A stretch of 64,000 nt of DNA, taken from assembly GCA_016712525.1 (NCBI GenBank), contig JADJQX010000007.1, positions 1,240,001 through 1,304,000 of the forward strand. The letters are read 5' to 3'. Source of the DNA: Myxococcales bacterium (GTDB lineage Bacteria > Myxococcota_A > Polyangia > Polyangiales > Polyangiaceae). This document shows, piece after piece, positions 39,317 to 49,864 of this stretch. The notes under the pieces are model-generated. The model was not told the origin of the DNA. It ran no database searches and was given only the letters and a program-made list of their open reading frames with translations. Each line of letters begins with the position of its first letter. The stretch's first letter is position 1. The translations under genes and the position numbers were made by a program.

Positions 39317-41536
39317 ATGCGTTCTGTCGTCGTCGGAGGGATCGGCTTGGTTGCGCTCGCGAGCGCGCTCGTGGGCTGCGGAGGCCCGGCAGGTGCCGTG
39401 GGAGAGGCCGTCCGGCCCAAGGCCGCCACGGGGCACGAGGCCATGGGCGAGGCCAACATCGCGGCGTGCGCCAAGGCGGTGGCCGGAGAGCCGCTCGTCG
39501 TCGACCTCAAGTCGAACGAGCGCTCGGACCTCGAGGTCGCCATCAAGGACGGCGTCGCGGTCGTGAGCTTCGACTGCAAAAACCTAAAGATTCTCAAGGG
39601 TTGCAGCGCACCCGGCAGCTACCGATTCGCCGGCGTCACGCGCAAAGAAGACGTCGTCCGGATGACGAACGCGGACGAGCTCGCGGCGAACCTGCCGCTC
39701 ACCGGCGCGCAGCTCGCGGGCGAGATGAAGCGTGGCTCGACCCTCGACCTCGCGCTCGTGACCGTGGGCAAGAAGCGCACGACCGCGAGCGAGATCACGC
39801 GTCCCGAGCTCACCGGCGGCGGCACGTGCGACTCGGCGACGCACGTCGTGCGCGGCGTCTACGTGGGCGCGTTCGCGCTCGCGACGGGCACCGAGGGCGA
39901 GGTCAAAGCCGTGGCGCAGATCTTCGGGGCCGGAACGAGCGCGCAGAGCTCGTCGGCCAAGAAGACCGAGGCGCGCGACGGCGACCTCGAGGCGTGCCGA
40001 AAGTCGTCCCCCGACGCGAGCGAGCCTCCGGCCCAGTGCGCGGCCGTGACACGGCTCGAGCTCGTCCCGATCGTGGCCGCGAAGAAGACGGCCGAGGAGT
40101 CGAAACAGCAAGAGGCGCAGGCCGACACCCCCGCGTGCCCATCGGGTTTCACGTGGGGAGGCACGAAGTGCGTCTCGGGCAAGGCCGCCCAGAAGGCGTG
40201 CGACCGCGAAACCGGCACCCCGGAGGAGTGCGCCGCGGCCTGCAACGCCGGCAACGCCGAGAGCTGCTTCAACCTCGCCGTCTACGCGTCCGAGCCCGCG
40301 CGCACGATCACCGAGCCCGGCGGCAAGACGCGGACGACGCGCTTCGCCTCGCCGAACCCCGATCTCGCGATGCTCGAGAAGGCGTGCGCGCTCGGCCACG
40401 GGGTCTCGTGCAGCCGCGCCGCCAACACGTACGTCTCGAAGGCGTACGCCCCGAAGGCCACCGACGCTGAGCGCGCCAAGGCCGGAGAGAGCGCGACGAA
40501 GCTCCACACCGCCGGCTGCAACCTCGGCGAGCCGCACTCGTGCGTCGCTCTGGCGGAGGCCTTCGATCCGAGCAGCGCGGAGCGACCGGGCACGACGAAG
40601 AGCGCGGACAAGCACCTCGCGTTCACGCGCAGGGCCTGCGATCTCGGGCTCGGCTACGCGTGCGGGCGCCTGGGCGACATGCACCGCGACGGCAAGGGCG
40701 GCGCCAAAGAAGACTCGAAGCTCGCGATCGAGGCCTACGAGCGCCAATGCTCGTCGGGCGGGTTCTCCGACGGCGACGGCTGTTACAAAATCGGCGCGAT
40801 CTACGCGAACGGCAAGGGGCTCCCGGCCGACAAGGACAAGGCCCTCACGCACCTCGAGCGCGCGTGCAACCTGCACAGCATGTTCGCCTGCATGGCCGGG
40901 CGGGAGCTCGCCCTCGAGTCGAAAGACACGACCCGCGCGCGGTCGTTCCTCGAGCGCGGCTGCACCAAAGACGTGCGCGGCTGGGACACCTGCCTCGCGC
41001 TCGGGGAGGCGTACGAGAAGGGCCAGCTCGGCCTCCAGAAAGACTTCGCGAAGGCCGCCGAGTCCTACGAGCTCGGGTGCGCCAAAGGGGCCTGCAAACG
41101 CGCCGGTGACCTCTACAAGTCGGGCGGTCAGGGCCTCAGCCCGTCCCCCGACAAGGCCCTCCACGCCTACACCCAGGGCTGCAACTTCTTCGGAGATTCG
41201 CAGGCCTGCGTCGGCGTCGAGGCCGTGCTCAAGACGAAGAGCAAGCCGGAGCTCGTCGAGTTCTACACCCTTCGGTGCGAAAGCCGAGGAGATGCGCGGG
41301 CTTGCGTGAAGCTCAAGGCGGCCGGAGGCACCCCCAAAGACGAGACGGTCAAGCGCTACGCCGAGTACGCCCAGACCCAGTGCCAAAAGCTCCACTACGG
41401 CGACGAGTGCAAGCTCTGGAAGGACCTCGGGGGGAGCCCGACGGCCAAAGAGCTCGCCCAGCCGACGCGCGAGGCGGAGGAGAAGAAGCGGGCCGACGAG
41501 GCCAAGAAGGCCGCTGGAACGAAGGCGAAGAAGTAG
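39317..41536 (+). CDS. Sel1-repeat lipoprotein
   Basis: A 739-residue lipoprotein. ATG 39317 has AGGAGG nine bases upstream and a lipobox ALVGC with lipidated Cys21. Residues 30-260 are a beta-rich domain with spaced cysteines. The C-terminal 450 residues are repeating Sel1-type TPR-like units, many with two cysteines per unit: ACDLGLGYACGRLGDMHRDG, GCYKIGAIYANGKGLPADKD, GWDTCLALGEAYEKGQLG, ACVGVEAVLK. Sel1 repeats bind protein partners; the cysteine pairs suggest disulfides outside the cytoplasm. The terminal part is charged and basic. Its partner is not evident, but the following gene is only 50 bp away. Confidence 0.82.
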   Translation: MRSVVVGGIGLVALASALVGCGGPAGAVGEAVRPKAATGHEAMGEANIAACAKAVAGEPLVVDLKSNERSDLEVAIKDGVAVVSFDCKNLKILKGCSAPGSYRFAGVTRKEDVVRMTNADELAANLPLTGAQLAGEMKRGSTLDLALVTVGKKRTTASEITRPELTGGGTCDSATHVVRGVYVGAFALATGTEGEVKAVAQIFGAGTSAQSSSAKKTEARDGDLEACRKSSPDASEPPAQCAAVTRLELVPIVAAKKTAEESKQQEAQADTPACPSGFTWGGTKCVSGKAAQKACDRETGTPEECAAACNAGNAESCFNLAVYASEPARTITEPGGKTRTTRFASPNPDLAMLEKACALGHGVSCSRAANTYVSKAYAPKATDAERAKAGESATKLHTAGCNLGEPHSCVALAEAFDPSSAERPGTTKSADKHLAFTRRACDLGLGYACGRLGDMHRDGKGGAKEDSKLAIEAYERQCSSGGFSDGDGCYKIGAIYANGKGLPADKDKALTHLERACNLHSMFACMAGRELALESKDTTRARSFLERGCTKDVRGWDTCLALGEAYEKGQLGLQKDFAKAAESYELGCAKGACKRAGDLYKSGGQGLSPSPDKALHAYTQGCNFFGDSQACVGVEAVLKTKSKPELVEFYTLRCESRGDARACVKLKAAGGTPKDETVKRYAEYAQTQCQKLHYGDECKLWKDLGGSPTAKELAQPTREAEEKKRADEAKKAAGTKAKK

Positions 41537-41586
41537 TCTCGCCCGAAAAGTTGGCCCTCGGCCTCGGCCTCTCGTAGCGGTGGGGC

Positions 41587-42105
41587 ATGGACGCGCGCCG
41601 TGCCCCCATCCGCGAAAAAGCCCGAGCCTTCGGGCTCCGTCTCGTGCTCGCGGCCTCGGGCCCGGTGGTCGCGACGGGGCTCGGCCTCACCGTGGCCGCG
41701 CTCATCGTGTTCTCGGGCCCCGACGCCACCGCCAAGGCGAGCTACGAGTCCCTCTACGGGTACGACCGGACCTGGAACGCCGCCCTTCGCATGGTGCGCG
41801 TCGACATGGGCCTCAAGGTCATCGAGAAGGACGAATCGACCGGCTACCTGCTCTTCGAGTACAAGTCGACCGAGTCGGGGCAGAAGGTCACGAGCGGCTC
41901 GATGGAGCTCATTCGAGGCCGCGACGATGCCCCCGTGCGCGTCGTCGTGCAGCTCCCGCAGATGCCGCACTACCACGAGCAGGTCCTCGTCGACGCCCTC
42001 GCGAAGAAGCTCCGTCAGGAGTACGGCGATCCGCCGGCACGCGCACCTCGAAGCGAGAAGAAGCCGGCCGAGGACGCCGGCGCCCCCGACGCCTCGGAGC
42101 CCTGA
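41587..42105 (+). CDS. Membrane-anchored protein of unknown function
   Basis: A 172-residue protein with a short basic N-terminus, one membrane helix (about 26-43, VVATGLGLTVAALIVFS) and a soluble domain (50-145) with alternating beta strands and helices (GYDRTWNAALRMVRVDMGLKV, then a strand-rich region and QEVLVDALAKKLRQEY-like helix). A Lys/Asp-rich tail follows. The helix-plus-domain layout resembles small outer-facing envelope proteins, but I do not recognise a family. It lies 50 bp after the Sel1 lipoprotein gene on the same strand, so co-expression is likely, and it is convergent with the FGE gene. Confidence 0.72.
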   Translation: MDARRAPIREKARAFGLRLVLAASGPVVATGLGLTVAALIVFSGPDATAKASYESLYGYDRTWNAALRMVRVDMGLKVIEKDESTGYLLFEYKSTESGQKVTSGSMELIRGRDDAPVRVVVQLPQMPHYHEQVLVDALAKKLRQEYGDPPARAPRSEKKPAEDAGAPDASEP

Positions 42106-42132
42106 CCGGACCCGAGCGTCAGGCCCCGAGCG

Positions 42133-43125
42133 TCAGGAGCCGGGCATCGAGGGCGGCGCGGGCTTCTTCGCGAGCGAAGGCCCGGTCGCGTGCGCAGGCG
42201 CTTTGGCGGCCGGCGCGGCCTCGTCGGCCGCCGCGTCTTTGCAGCAGCGAAAGCCGAGCTGGTAAAACGAGAAGTGCTCGTAGTGGGCCGTGGTCATCGG
42301 GCGGCACCGCGTGCGCACGGGGCCCCAGTAGCCGCCCTTCGAGCCGCTCTTGTAGGGCGTGCCGCTCTCGTTCACGACCCACTCGTCCACGTTGCCCGCC
42401 ATGTCGACGACGCCGTAGGGGCTGACGCACGCCTCGCGGGACCCGGAAGGATCACGCTGATCGAGCCGCGCGAACTCGGCGGCGCGCCGCTTCGGGTCGA
42501 ACATGGCGTTCTCGTCGGGCTTCGGGTGAGGCTTGTCGATGTTGCACGCCTCGGCGTTGCGCGCGTAGCCGTACGGGTACGGGAGGCGCTCTTGGCCCTC
42601 GCAGGCGAGCGTCCACTCGCTGTCGTTGCAGAGCCGCTTTCCCTGCGCCTTGCACGCGTCGCGGGACTCGTACCAGGTCGCGCCCACCTGCGGCTTCTCG
42701 CCCGCTTTGTTGGGGAACTCGTACCGGTCCATACAGAAGTGCTTATGCACCGTCTTGGCCTGGCACGGCCCGGTGGGGGCGAACTCGGCGCAGCGCAGCT
42801 TGGTCTCGGGATCGAGCCAACGGAGGCAGCGCTGCTCGAGGGCCGGGCAATACTCCCCGTCGACCTCGACCATCCCCTCGGGGCAGCGGCTGTCCCCGGG
42901 ATCGCTCGGCGCGGGCGTGGTGGTCAGCTTGAGCCCGTTCGTCGCGATGACGGCGCTCTCGTGCCCATCGCCGTCGAGCGGCGCGAGGCGACTTGGACCG
43001 TCGGACGCGCCGGGCTCACCTGCCCCGGGCTCGGCCCGCGCGACGTTCTCCTCCCCTTTGGTGCCCACACAGACAGAAACCAAAACGATTCCGAAGACCA
43101 AAGCCCCAAACTTCGAGCGCTTCAT
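42133..43125 (-). CDS. FGE/sulfatase-modifying-factor domain lipoprotein or exported protein
   Basis: A 330-residue protein. ATG 43125 was chosen for its upstream GGGAGA and for the hydrophobic leader KFGALVFGIVLVSVCVG. The lipobox VSVCV is imperfect, so the cysteine at 17 may or may not be lipidated. The C-terminal 230 residues carry formylglycine-generating-enzyme-type (FGE-sulfatase) signatures: CMDRYEFPNKAGEKPQVG, RLCNDSEWTLACEG, YPYGYARNAEAC and VDMAGNVDEWV, with HYEHFSFYQLGFRCC at the end. Many bacterial members are structural rather than catalytic, and the paired Cys of true FGE is not certain here. It is preceded by a strong sigma-54-like promoter, so expression may be regulated. Confidence 0.82.
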   Translation of the reverse strand: MKRSKFGALVFGIVLVSVCVGTKGEENVARAEPGAGEPGASDGPSRLAPLDGDGHESAVIATNGLKLTTTPAPSDPGDSRCPEGMVEVDGEYCPALEQRCLRWLDPETKLRCAEFAPTGPCQAKTVHKHFCMDRYEFPNKAGEKPQVGATWYESRDACKAQGKRLCNDSEWTLACEGQERLPYPYGYARNAEACNIDKPHPKPDENAMFDPKRRAAEFARLDQRDPSGSREACVSPYGVVDMAGNVDEWVVNESGTPYKSGSKGGYWGPVRTRCRPMTTAHYEHFSFYQLGFRCCKDAAADEAAPAAKAPAHATGPSLAKKPAPPSMPGS

Positions 43126-43483
43126 GATGTCTCCCGGCTCCTTCCGGCCCGTGCCTTCTCTCAAGAAAAGCAAGAGCGTTGCCACGTCTCTCTGAGCCTC
43201 TTTCGAGGTCCCGTGCCCCCGTCGCTCACCCGCCGGAACCCATGTCACGGCAAGCAAAATCGACCAAAGTTCACGGATCCAAGGGTACTTTGTCGCACCT
43301 ACATTAGGCTACATTTCGGAGATCGGACCTCGGGAGGCGCCGGTTCTCGCGGGATCCGGGCGTGTGCGGGCGCCCTCGGGTGCGGTGACGGCACGACACA
43401 GCGTTCGTGCCACCACGACATCCGAGCCATGCGTACCGGGCTGCACGGTCCCAGGGGCCAGGCGCGAAGCTAGGCGGCGCGCC
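43126..43483. other. Intergenic region without a gene
   Basis: The 358 bp between the FGE gene start and the stop of the small Cys-rich gene. It contains a sigma-54-like promoter at its left edge (43169-43184, minus strand), and 43245-43320 is less GC-rich than its surroundings. I see no open frame with coding character, no tRNA and no repeat. Confidence 0.7.
43169..43184 (-). promoter_or_regulatory. Sigma-54-type promoter of the FGE gene
   Basis: Minus strand reads TGGCAACGCTCTTGCT. The GG and GC of the -24/-12 pair are correctly placed ten bases apart. The expected start of transcription is about 43158, leaving a 33-base leader with a GGGAGA ribosome-binding site before the ATG at 43125. 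Confidence 0.72.
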
Positions 43484-43981
43484 TCACGGTGCGCACAAGG
43501 CCTCGAGCTCGGCGAGCGGCACGTCGGGGCCGACGACGCCGGGCCCCGCGCAGCCGCGGAGGCACCGGGCGACCGTGCGAGGGCTCGGGGCGCAGACGAC
43601 CAGCGCTCCCCCGACGCACCTCGCGTCGTCCGAGTCGCACGCGCCCTCGGGGGCCGGAGAGACGACGGGCACACTCCGCGCCCCCGGTGTGCGGCAGAGC
43701 GCAGCGCCCGCGTCCCCCAGGTAGACCTCCTCGCCCTCGAGGAGGCAGGGGCCCGGGCACTCGAGCTCGGTCACGAACGGGCAGGTGCACGACTCGCCGC
43801 GCTCGCATCGAACCGGCACGTGGCCCCCGAGGGACCGCTCGACCCTGCCCTCGCGGCAGCGCACGAGGCCCGCGGGGCAGTCGGTCCCCGAGAGCTCGAG
43901 GGGCGCCTCGGTCGCCTTTTTGGGGCCTTCGAGGAGCTCGCTCGCGCACCCCCTTCGGCACCCGAGCGACGCCATCGCCAT
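43484..43981 (-). CDS. Cys-rich small lipoprotein, possible upstream CTG start
   Basis: The body is a Cys-rich protein of about 165 residues with pairs such as CPAGLVRC, CERGESCTCPF, CPGPCLLEG and CLRGCAG. The ATG at 43981 leaves only seven residues before a lipobox (ASLGC), too short for a signal peptide. The same frame upstream encodes a normal one (RGGRQNAFPSAGLVVFVM). No ATG, GTG or TTG exists in that stretch; the only plausible codon is CTG at 44065, which overlaps the rpoD stop as CTGA, the same layout as the ATGA and GTGA junctions elsewhere here. I give the conservative ATG as the boundary and consider 44065 likely. Family unknown. Confidence 0.6.
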   Translation of the reverse strand: MAMASLGCRRGCASELLEGPKKATEAPLELSGTDCPAGLVRCREGRVERSLGGHVPVRCERGESCTCPFVTELECPGPCLLEGEEVYLGDAGAALCRTPGARSVPVVSPAPEGACDSDDARCVGGALVVCAPSPRTVARCLRGCAGPGVVGPDVPLAELEALCAP

Positions 43982-44061
43982 GACGAAAACGACGAGACCC
44001 GCCGAAGGGAAGGCGTTCTGCCTCCCTCCGCGCGGGTCGTCGGGGTGGGTCGGTCGTGCGC

Positions 44062-45825
<1,764 letters not shown>

Positions 45826-45919
45826 TGCCCGCCTTCTTCCACCAACCACGTCGTTCGGGACGGTAGGTGCTCACGTCCCTCGGTTTCGCGTGACGCCGGC
45901 CTCGTGGAGGCCACGTCGC

Positions 45920-47847
45920 TCACTTGATCTTGTGCCGTGCTCTCGCTCGCAGCGCGGCTTCCATGGCCAGCTCGGCCTTCGTTTCAAAGTCGACTTCCGG
46001 CTTGTAGTTCTCCCGCGCGAGACTTTCGGCCTCTTCCTTGAGGAGGAGCCTCTTTAGCTGTTTTGCGTTCTCGAGCAAGTCCCGTTTTGCTTCGATTTCG
46101 GTCTCGAGCTTGGGGGCGCCCAGGTGCGAAGAGGCGAAAACGTGGAACGTTTCGTCGATTTGTGCAAGAAATTCGCTGACATCGAGGCGCTTGACAGCGG
46201 GATCCCAGGCATTTCTCAGGGCCCTCACGAGGAGCACGCTCGGGCCGGAGAGCAGGTCGAGCGCCTCGGCCGCCTCGGGATCGTCGAGGAGCTGGGGTAC
46301 TCGATCAGCGCTCCCACGATTTCGCGGCGCTTCGAGACCTCGGGCGACCTGTGCGCGATGCGCGCGTCCTTCGGTCCTTCGGGCGGGGGCGGCGGCCCCC
46401 CCTCCTCGGGCAACCCGGGCCGCGTCGCCTTGGGCTTCGGCCGCGGCACGTTCGCCACCGCACGGCGCACGCTCTGCTCGAGGGCGCGGAAGGCGTCGCT
46501 CCCGGAGCGCACGAGGTCGAGCCTCCCGGCGAGCTGATCGGCGTAGGACTTGTGCATCGCGCGGACGATCGGGTCGCTGTCGGCGCTGAGGATCTTCATC
46601 ACCTCCGAGACCCGCCGCGCGCGCTCGAAGGCGTCGGACTGGGCGAACGAGGCGTCGAGCAGCGTGTCGATCTGGTAGGTCGTGATGCTGCGCGCCTGCG
46701 CGACGAGATCCGCCACGGCGTCGGGCCCGCGCTCTCGGATGACCTCGTCCGGGTCTTTCCCTTCGGGCAGGCTCGCCACCTTCGCGGAGAGGCCGGCCTC
46801 GGCGAGCGGGGCAGCCGACGCCGCGACCGCCTTCCGCCCCGCCGCGTCGGCGTCGAAGAGGAGCACCACGTCGGACGCGAACCTCCGGAGGAGCTTCGCC
46901 TGCTCGAGGGTGAACGCCGTGCCGAGCGGCGCGACCACGTTCGTGATGCCCCGCGCGTGCAGCGACACGACGTCGAAGTTGCCCTCGACGACCACGGCCT
47001 CCCCCGCCGACCGGATCGCATGCCGCGCGGCGTGGATCCCGAAGAGCATCGCTCCCTTCGTGTAGATCGGGGTCTCGGGCGAGTTGATGTACTTTGCAGG
47101 CTTGTCCGACGGATCGCGTTTTTCGGAGGGGTGCGGCTCGAGCGCGCGGCCGCTGAACGCGAGCACGCGCCCCTGCGGATCGACCACCGCGAACATGAGC
47201 CTGTGACGGAACCTGTCGTAGTGCCCGGCCCCGCTCGTGCGCGGCGCGAGGAGGCCGGCGGTCTCGGCGGTGAGCGGCGAGATGCCTTGGGCGCGCACGA
47301 ACTTGGCGAGGCCGTCCCACTCCGGGGGCGCGTACCCGATGCGGAACGCCTGGAGCGCCTGGTCGACCTCGGGGCCACCATGACCACCCGCGAACGACGG
47401 CCGGAGACCGCGGCGATCGAGCTCGGCGAGCGCGTACTCGCGATCGGGGTGGTCCCGGAGCTGCTGCTCGAAGAAGACCGCCGCGAGCTGGCTCACGGCG
47501 TAGAGGTCGTCTTTCTGGCGCTTCTGGCGGTCGACCTCGGTGGGCGCGGCGTGGGTCTCCTCGACCGAGAGCCCGAGGCGCTCGGCGAGGGACCGCACGG
47601 CCTCGGGGAAGGTCGCGCCCTCGAGCTTCATCACGAAGTCGATCGCCGACCCCGACTCCTTGCACCCGAAGCAGTGGTAAAAACCGCGGTCGGGGTTCAC
47701 GTGGAAGCTCGGGCTCTTCTCCTTGTGGAAAGGGCAGAGTCCGACGAAGCTCCTGCCGCGCCGCTTGAGCGAAGGCACGTGCTCCCCGACGACGGCGAGA
47801 ATGTCCGTCCGCTCGCGTACGGCGAGGATGGTCTCGGGGGAGATCAC
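45920..47847 (-). CDS. dnaG: DNA primase, coding frame interrupted by one missing base
   Basis: Synthesizes RNA primers at the replication fork and binds DnaB helicase through its C-terminal domain. From the GTG at 47847 the zinc finger CPFHKEKSPSFH...CFGC (Cys38, His41, Cys59, Cys62), the RNA-polymerase basic core and the Toprim motifs (VVVEGNFDVV, LLFDADAAGR) are complete. Near 46294-46297 the frame moves by one: upstream frame reads IVGALIEYP then noise, downstream frame reads PQLLDDPEAAEAL. Four G on the plus strand (four C coding) should be five. Corrected, the protein is 642 residues. Because dnaG is essential, a sequencing or assembly error is far more likely than a pseudogene. It lies 94 bp upstream of rpoD. 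Confidence 0.9.
46294..46297 (-). other. Frameshift point in dnaG (homopolymer)
   Basis: Four G on the plus strand. A fifth base joins the two dnaG frames exactly. This mirrors the T-run at 17529-17533, which also lacks one base. Confidence 0.85.
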
Positions 47848-47917
47848 GAGCGTCTTTCGTTATCGGCCATGTCGCACCGGGTCAAGGACCGCTCGTGGAG
47901 CGTGCATCGCTCGACGC

Positions 47918-47936
47918 GCCGCGTTGCGGCTTTTTT
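47918..47936 (+). terminator. Intrinsic terminator-like hairpin between divergent genes
   Basis: GCCGC-GTT-GCGGC (47918-47930) followed by six T (47931-47936). It lies in the 179 bp between the divergent dnaG and DUF4234-like genes, where a plus-strand terminator would have nothing known to terminate. A second small stem, GAGCG/CGCTC, lies at 47898-47912. A short leader or small RNA is possible but unproven. Confidence 0.4.
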
Positions 47937-48026
47937 CGGCTGCGCATTCGGCACGTGCCGTCGTTTTCCCGTACGATGAGGGTGAACGGCCGTTGTCGTC
48001 CGGGCAACGGGAACGTGACGTCGCGC

Positions 48027-48596
48027 ATGCCCATGACCATGCACACCTCCGAGCTCTACGCCCGCGCGCGGGACCGCGTGCCCGTCAAGGTGCGCCTCCA
48101 CGGGGGGCACATCTCGGAGCACGCGCCGGCGCGGACGACCTGGCTCATGCTCGCGACGCTCGGGCTCTACGGTCCTGTCTGGCTCTATCGGCTCGGCCAC
48201 GAGCTCCGAGAGACGACCGCCCTCGACGAGATCCGACCGGCGCGGGACGTGGCGCTCACCTGCCTCACCCTCGGCCTCTACGGCATCGTGATCCTGCGAA
48301 GGTACGCGCGCGCCGTGCACGCCGTGTCGGTCTATTTCGAGCGCTCGCACGCGGATCGCTCGAACGAGGTGCTCACCTTCGCGGTCGGCGGCGTGTTCTC
48401 GTTCGGGCTACTCTCGATCGGCGCGATGCGGATCCTCGACGCGCAAATGAACGGGCTCGGGGCCCTCACGGAGGCCCGCGTCCGAGAGCGCGCGCGTCTC
48501 GCCGAGAGGGCCTCGGAGCGCCGCATCGCGGTCCCCCCGTCCTCCGGGCGAGGCCAAGCCGAGGCCGCGCCTCGTCGGCTCGACGAGGCGGGCTGA
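48027..48596 (+). CDS. DUF4234-like membrane protein
   Basis: A 189-residue protein if the ATG at 48027 is used; ATG 47976 or 48033 are alternatives because no strong ribosome-binding site is visible. Three hydrophobic segments are visible: TTWLMLATLGLYGPVWLYRLG, the ALTCLTLGLYGIVILRRY stretch and a third VLTFAVGGVFSFGLLSIGA. The repeated TLGLYGxxxLYR pattern is typical of DUF4234 proteins. The tail is Arg-rich. Function of the family is not established. It is divergent from dnaG and sits 55 bp before carA on the same strand. Confidence 0.68.
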   Translation: MPMTMHTSELYARARDRVPVKVRLHGGHISEHAPARTTWLMLATLGLYGPVWLYRLGHELRETTALDEIRPARDVALTCLTLGLYGIVILRRYARAVHAVSVYFERSHADRSNEVLTFAVGGVFSFGLLSIGAMRILDAQMNGLGALTEARVRERARLAERASERRIAVPPSSGRGQAEAAPRRLDEAG

Positions 48597-48651
48597 AGGG
48601 CCGTTCGGGTCCCCGGCGAGCGGCGCGCGCGCGACACGTCGAAATCGTGCT

Positions 48652-49815
48652 ATGCGCCGCGCCATGAGCTCGCGTCGCAAAGCCCATCTGGTCCTCGCCG
48701 ACGGCACGGTCTTCGAGGGAGAGTCGTTCGGCGCCGAAGGCATGGTCACGGGAGAGGCCGTCTTCTCGACCCCGGCGACCGGCTACGAAGAGTCGATCAC
48801 CGACCCGTCGTTTTACGGGCAGGTGCTCGTGCTCACCTCGCCCGAGATCGGGAACGTGGGGATCACCCACGAGGACGCCGAGTCCCGCGACGGGGCTCCG
48901 AAGATCCGTGCCCTCGTGACGCGGTCCCTCTCGCCGCTGCCTTCGAACCGTCGCTCCGAGGAGACCCTCTCGGCCTACCTCGAGCGGCACGGCGTCGTGG
49001 GCATCACGGGCGTCGACACCCGCGCGCTCACGCACCACCTGCGATCGCACGGGAGCCAGGCGTGCGCCGTCGGGACCGCGCCCGTGGAGGACCTCCGGCG
49101 CGAGGCCAGCGCGGCGCCGTCGATGAACGGACAGAACCTCGTCACGTTCGTGACACCGAGCGAGAGCTACACGTTCACCGAAGGCCACGGAGCCCTCCAG
49201 AGCCCGCTCGCCGTGACGCCGCTCGAAGGCCCTCGTCCCAAGGTGGTCGTGCTCGACTTCGGCACGAAGAAGAACATCCTGCGGAGCCTCGTGGACCTCG
49301 GCTGCGACGTCACGGTGATGCCCGCGCACACGAGCGCGAGCGACGTGCTCGCCCAGGATCCCGACGGGATCTTCCTCACGAACGGCCCCGGCGATCCGGC
49401 CGCGGCGACCGACGTCGTGGCGACGGTGAAGGAGCTCCTCGGCAAGCGCCCGCTCTACGGCATCTGCCTCGGCCATCAGCTCCTCGGCCTCGCCCTTGGC
49501 GCCCGCACGTTCAAGCTCACGTTCGGCCACCGCGGGGTGAACCAGCCGGTCGTCGATCTCCGCACCCAAAAAGTCGAAATTACGGCACAAAATCACGGAT
49601 TTTGTGTCGACACGGCCACCCTCCCCGCGAGCGCCGTGCCCACCCACCGGCACCTCAACGACGGCACGCTCGAGGGGCTCGAGGTCCCGGGGCTCTTCGC
49701 CGCCAGCGTCCAGTTCCACCCCGAGGCCGCAGCCGGCCCGCACGACTCGAGCGGCTTCTTCGGCCGTTTCCTCGAGGCCATGCGGGCCCATCGGCGCGCC
49801 GATGCCCGCGCCTGA
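48652..49815 (+). CDS. carA: Carbamoyl-phosphate synthase small subunit
   Basis: Glutaminase subunit that feeds ammonia to CarB for arginine and pyrimidine synthesis. The 387-residue length is usual. N-terminal family half: FEGESFGAEGMVTGEAVFSTPATGYEESITDPSF and GVDTRALTHHLR. The glutamine amidotransferase half has LTNGPGDP, catalytic Cys272 in YGICLGHQLL and the His/Glu dyad in SVQFHPEAAAGP. ATG 48652 or ATG 48664 could be the start. carB is not next to it; the following gene is an unrelated lipoprotein. Confidence 0.96.
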   Translation: MRRAMSSRRKAHLVLADGTVFEGESFGAEGMVTGEAVFSTPATGYEESITDPSFYGQVLVLTSPEIGNVGITHEDAESRDGAPKIRALVTRSLSPLPSNRRSEETLSAYLERHGVVGITGVDTRALTHHLRSHGSQACAVGTAPVEDLRREASAAPSMNGQNLVTFVTPSESYTFTEGHGALQSPLAVTPLEGPRPKVVVLDFGTKKNILRSLVDLGCDVTVMPAHTSASDVLAQDPDGIFLTNGPGDPAAATDVVATVKELLGKRPLYGICLGHQLLGLALGARTFKLTFGHRGVNQPVVDLRTQKVEITAQNHGFCVDTATLPASAVPTHRHLNDGTLEGLEVPGLFAASVQFHPEAAAGPHDSSGFFGRFLEAMRAHRRADARA

Positions 49816-49864
49816 CCCGGCCGACGTGGCTTGCAGAGGTAGGAGAGGGTGCTACATTGACCAT

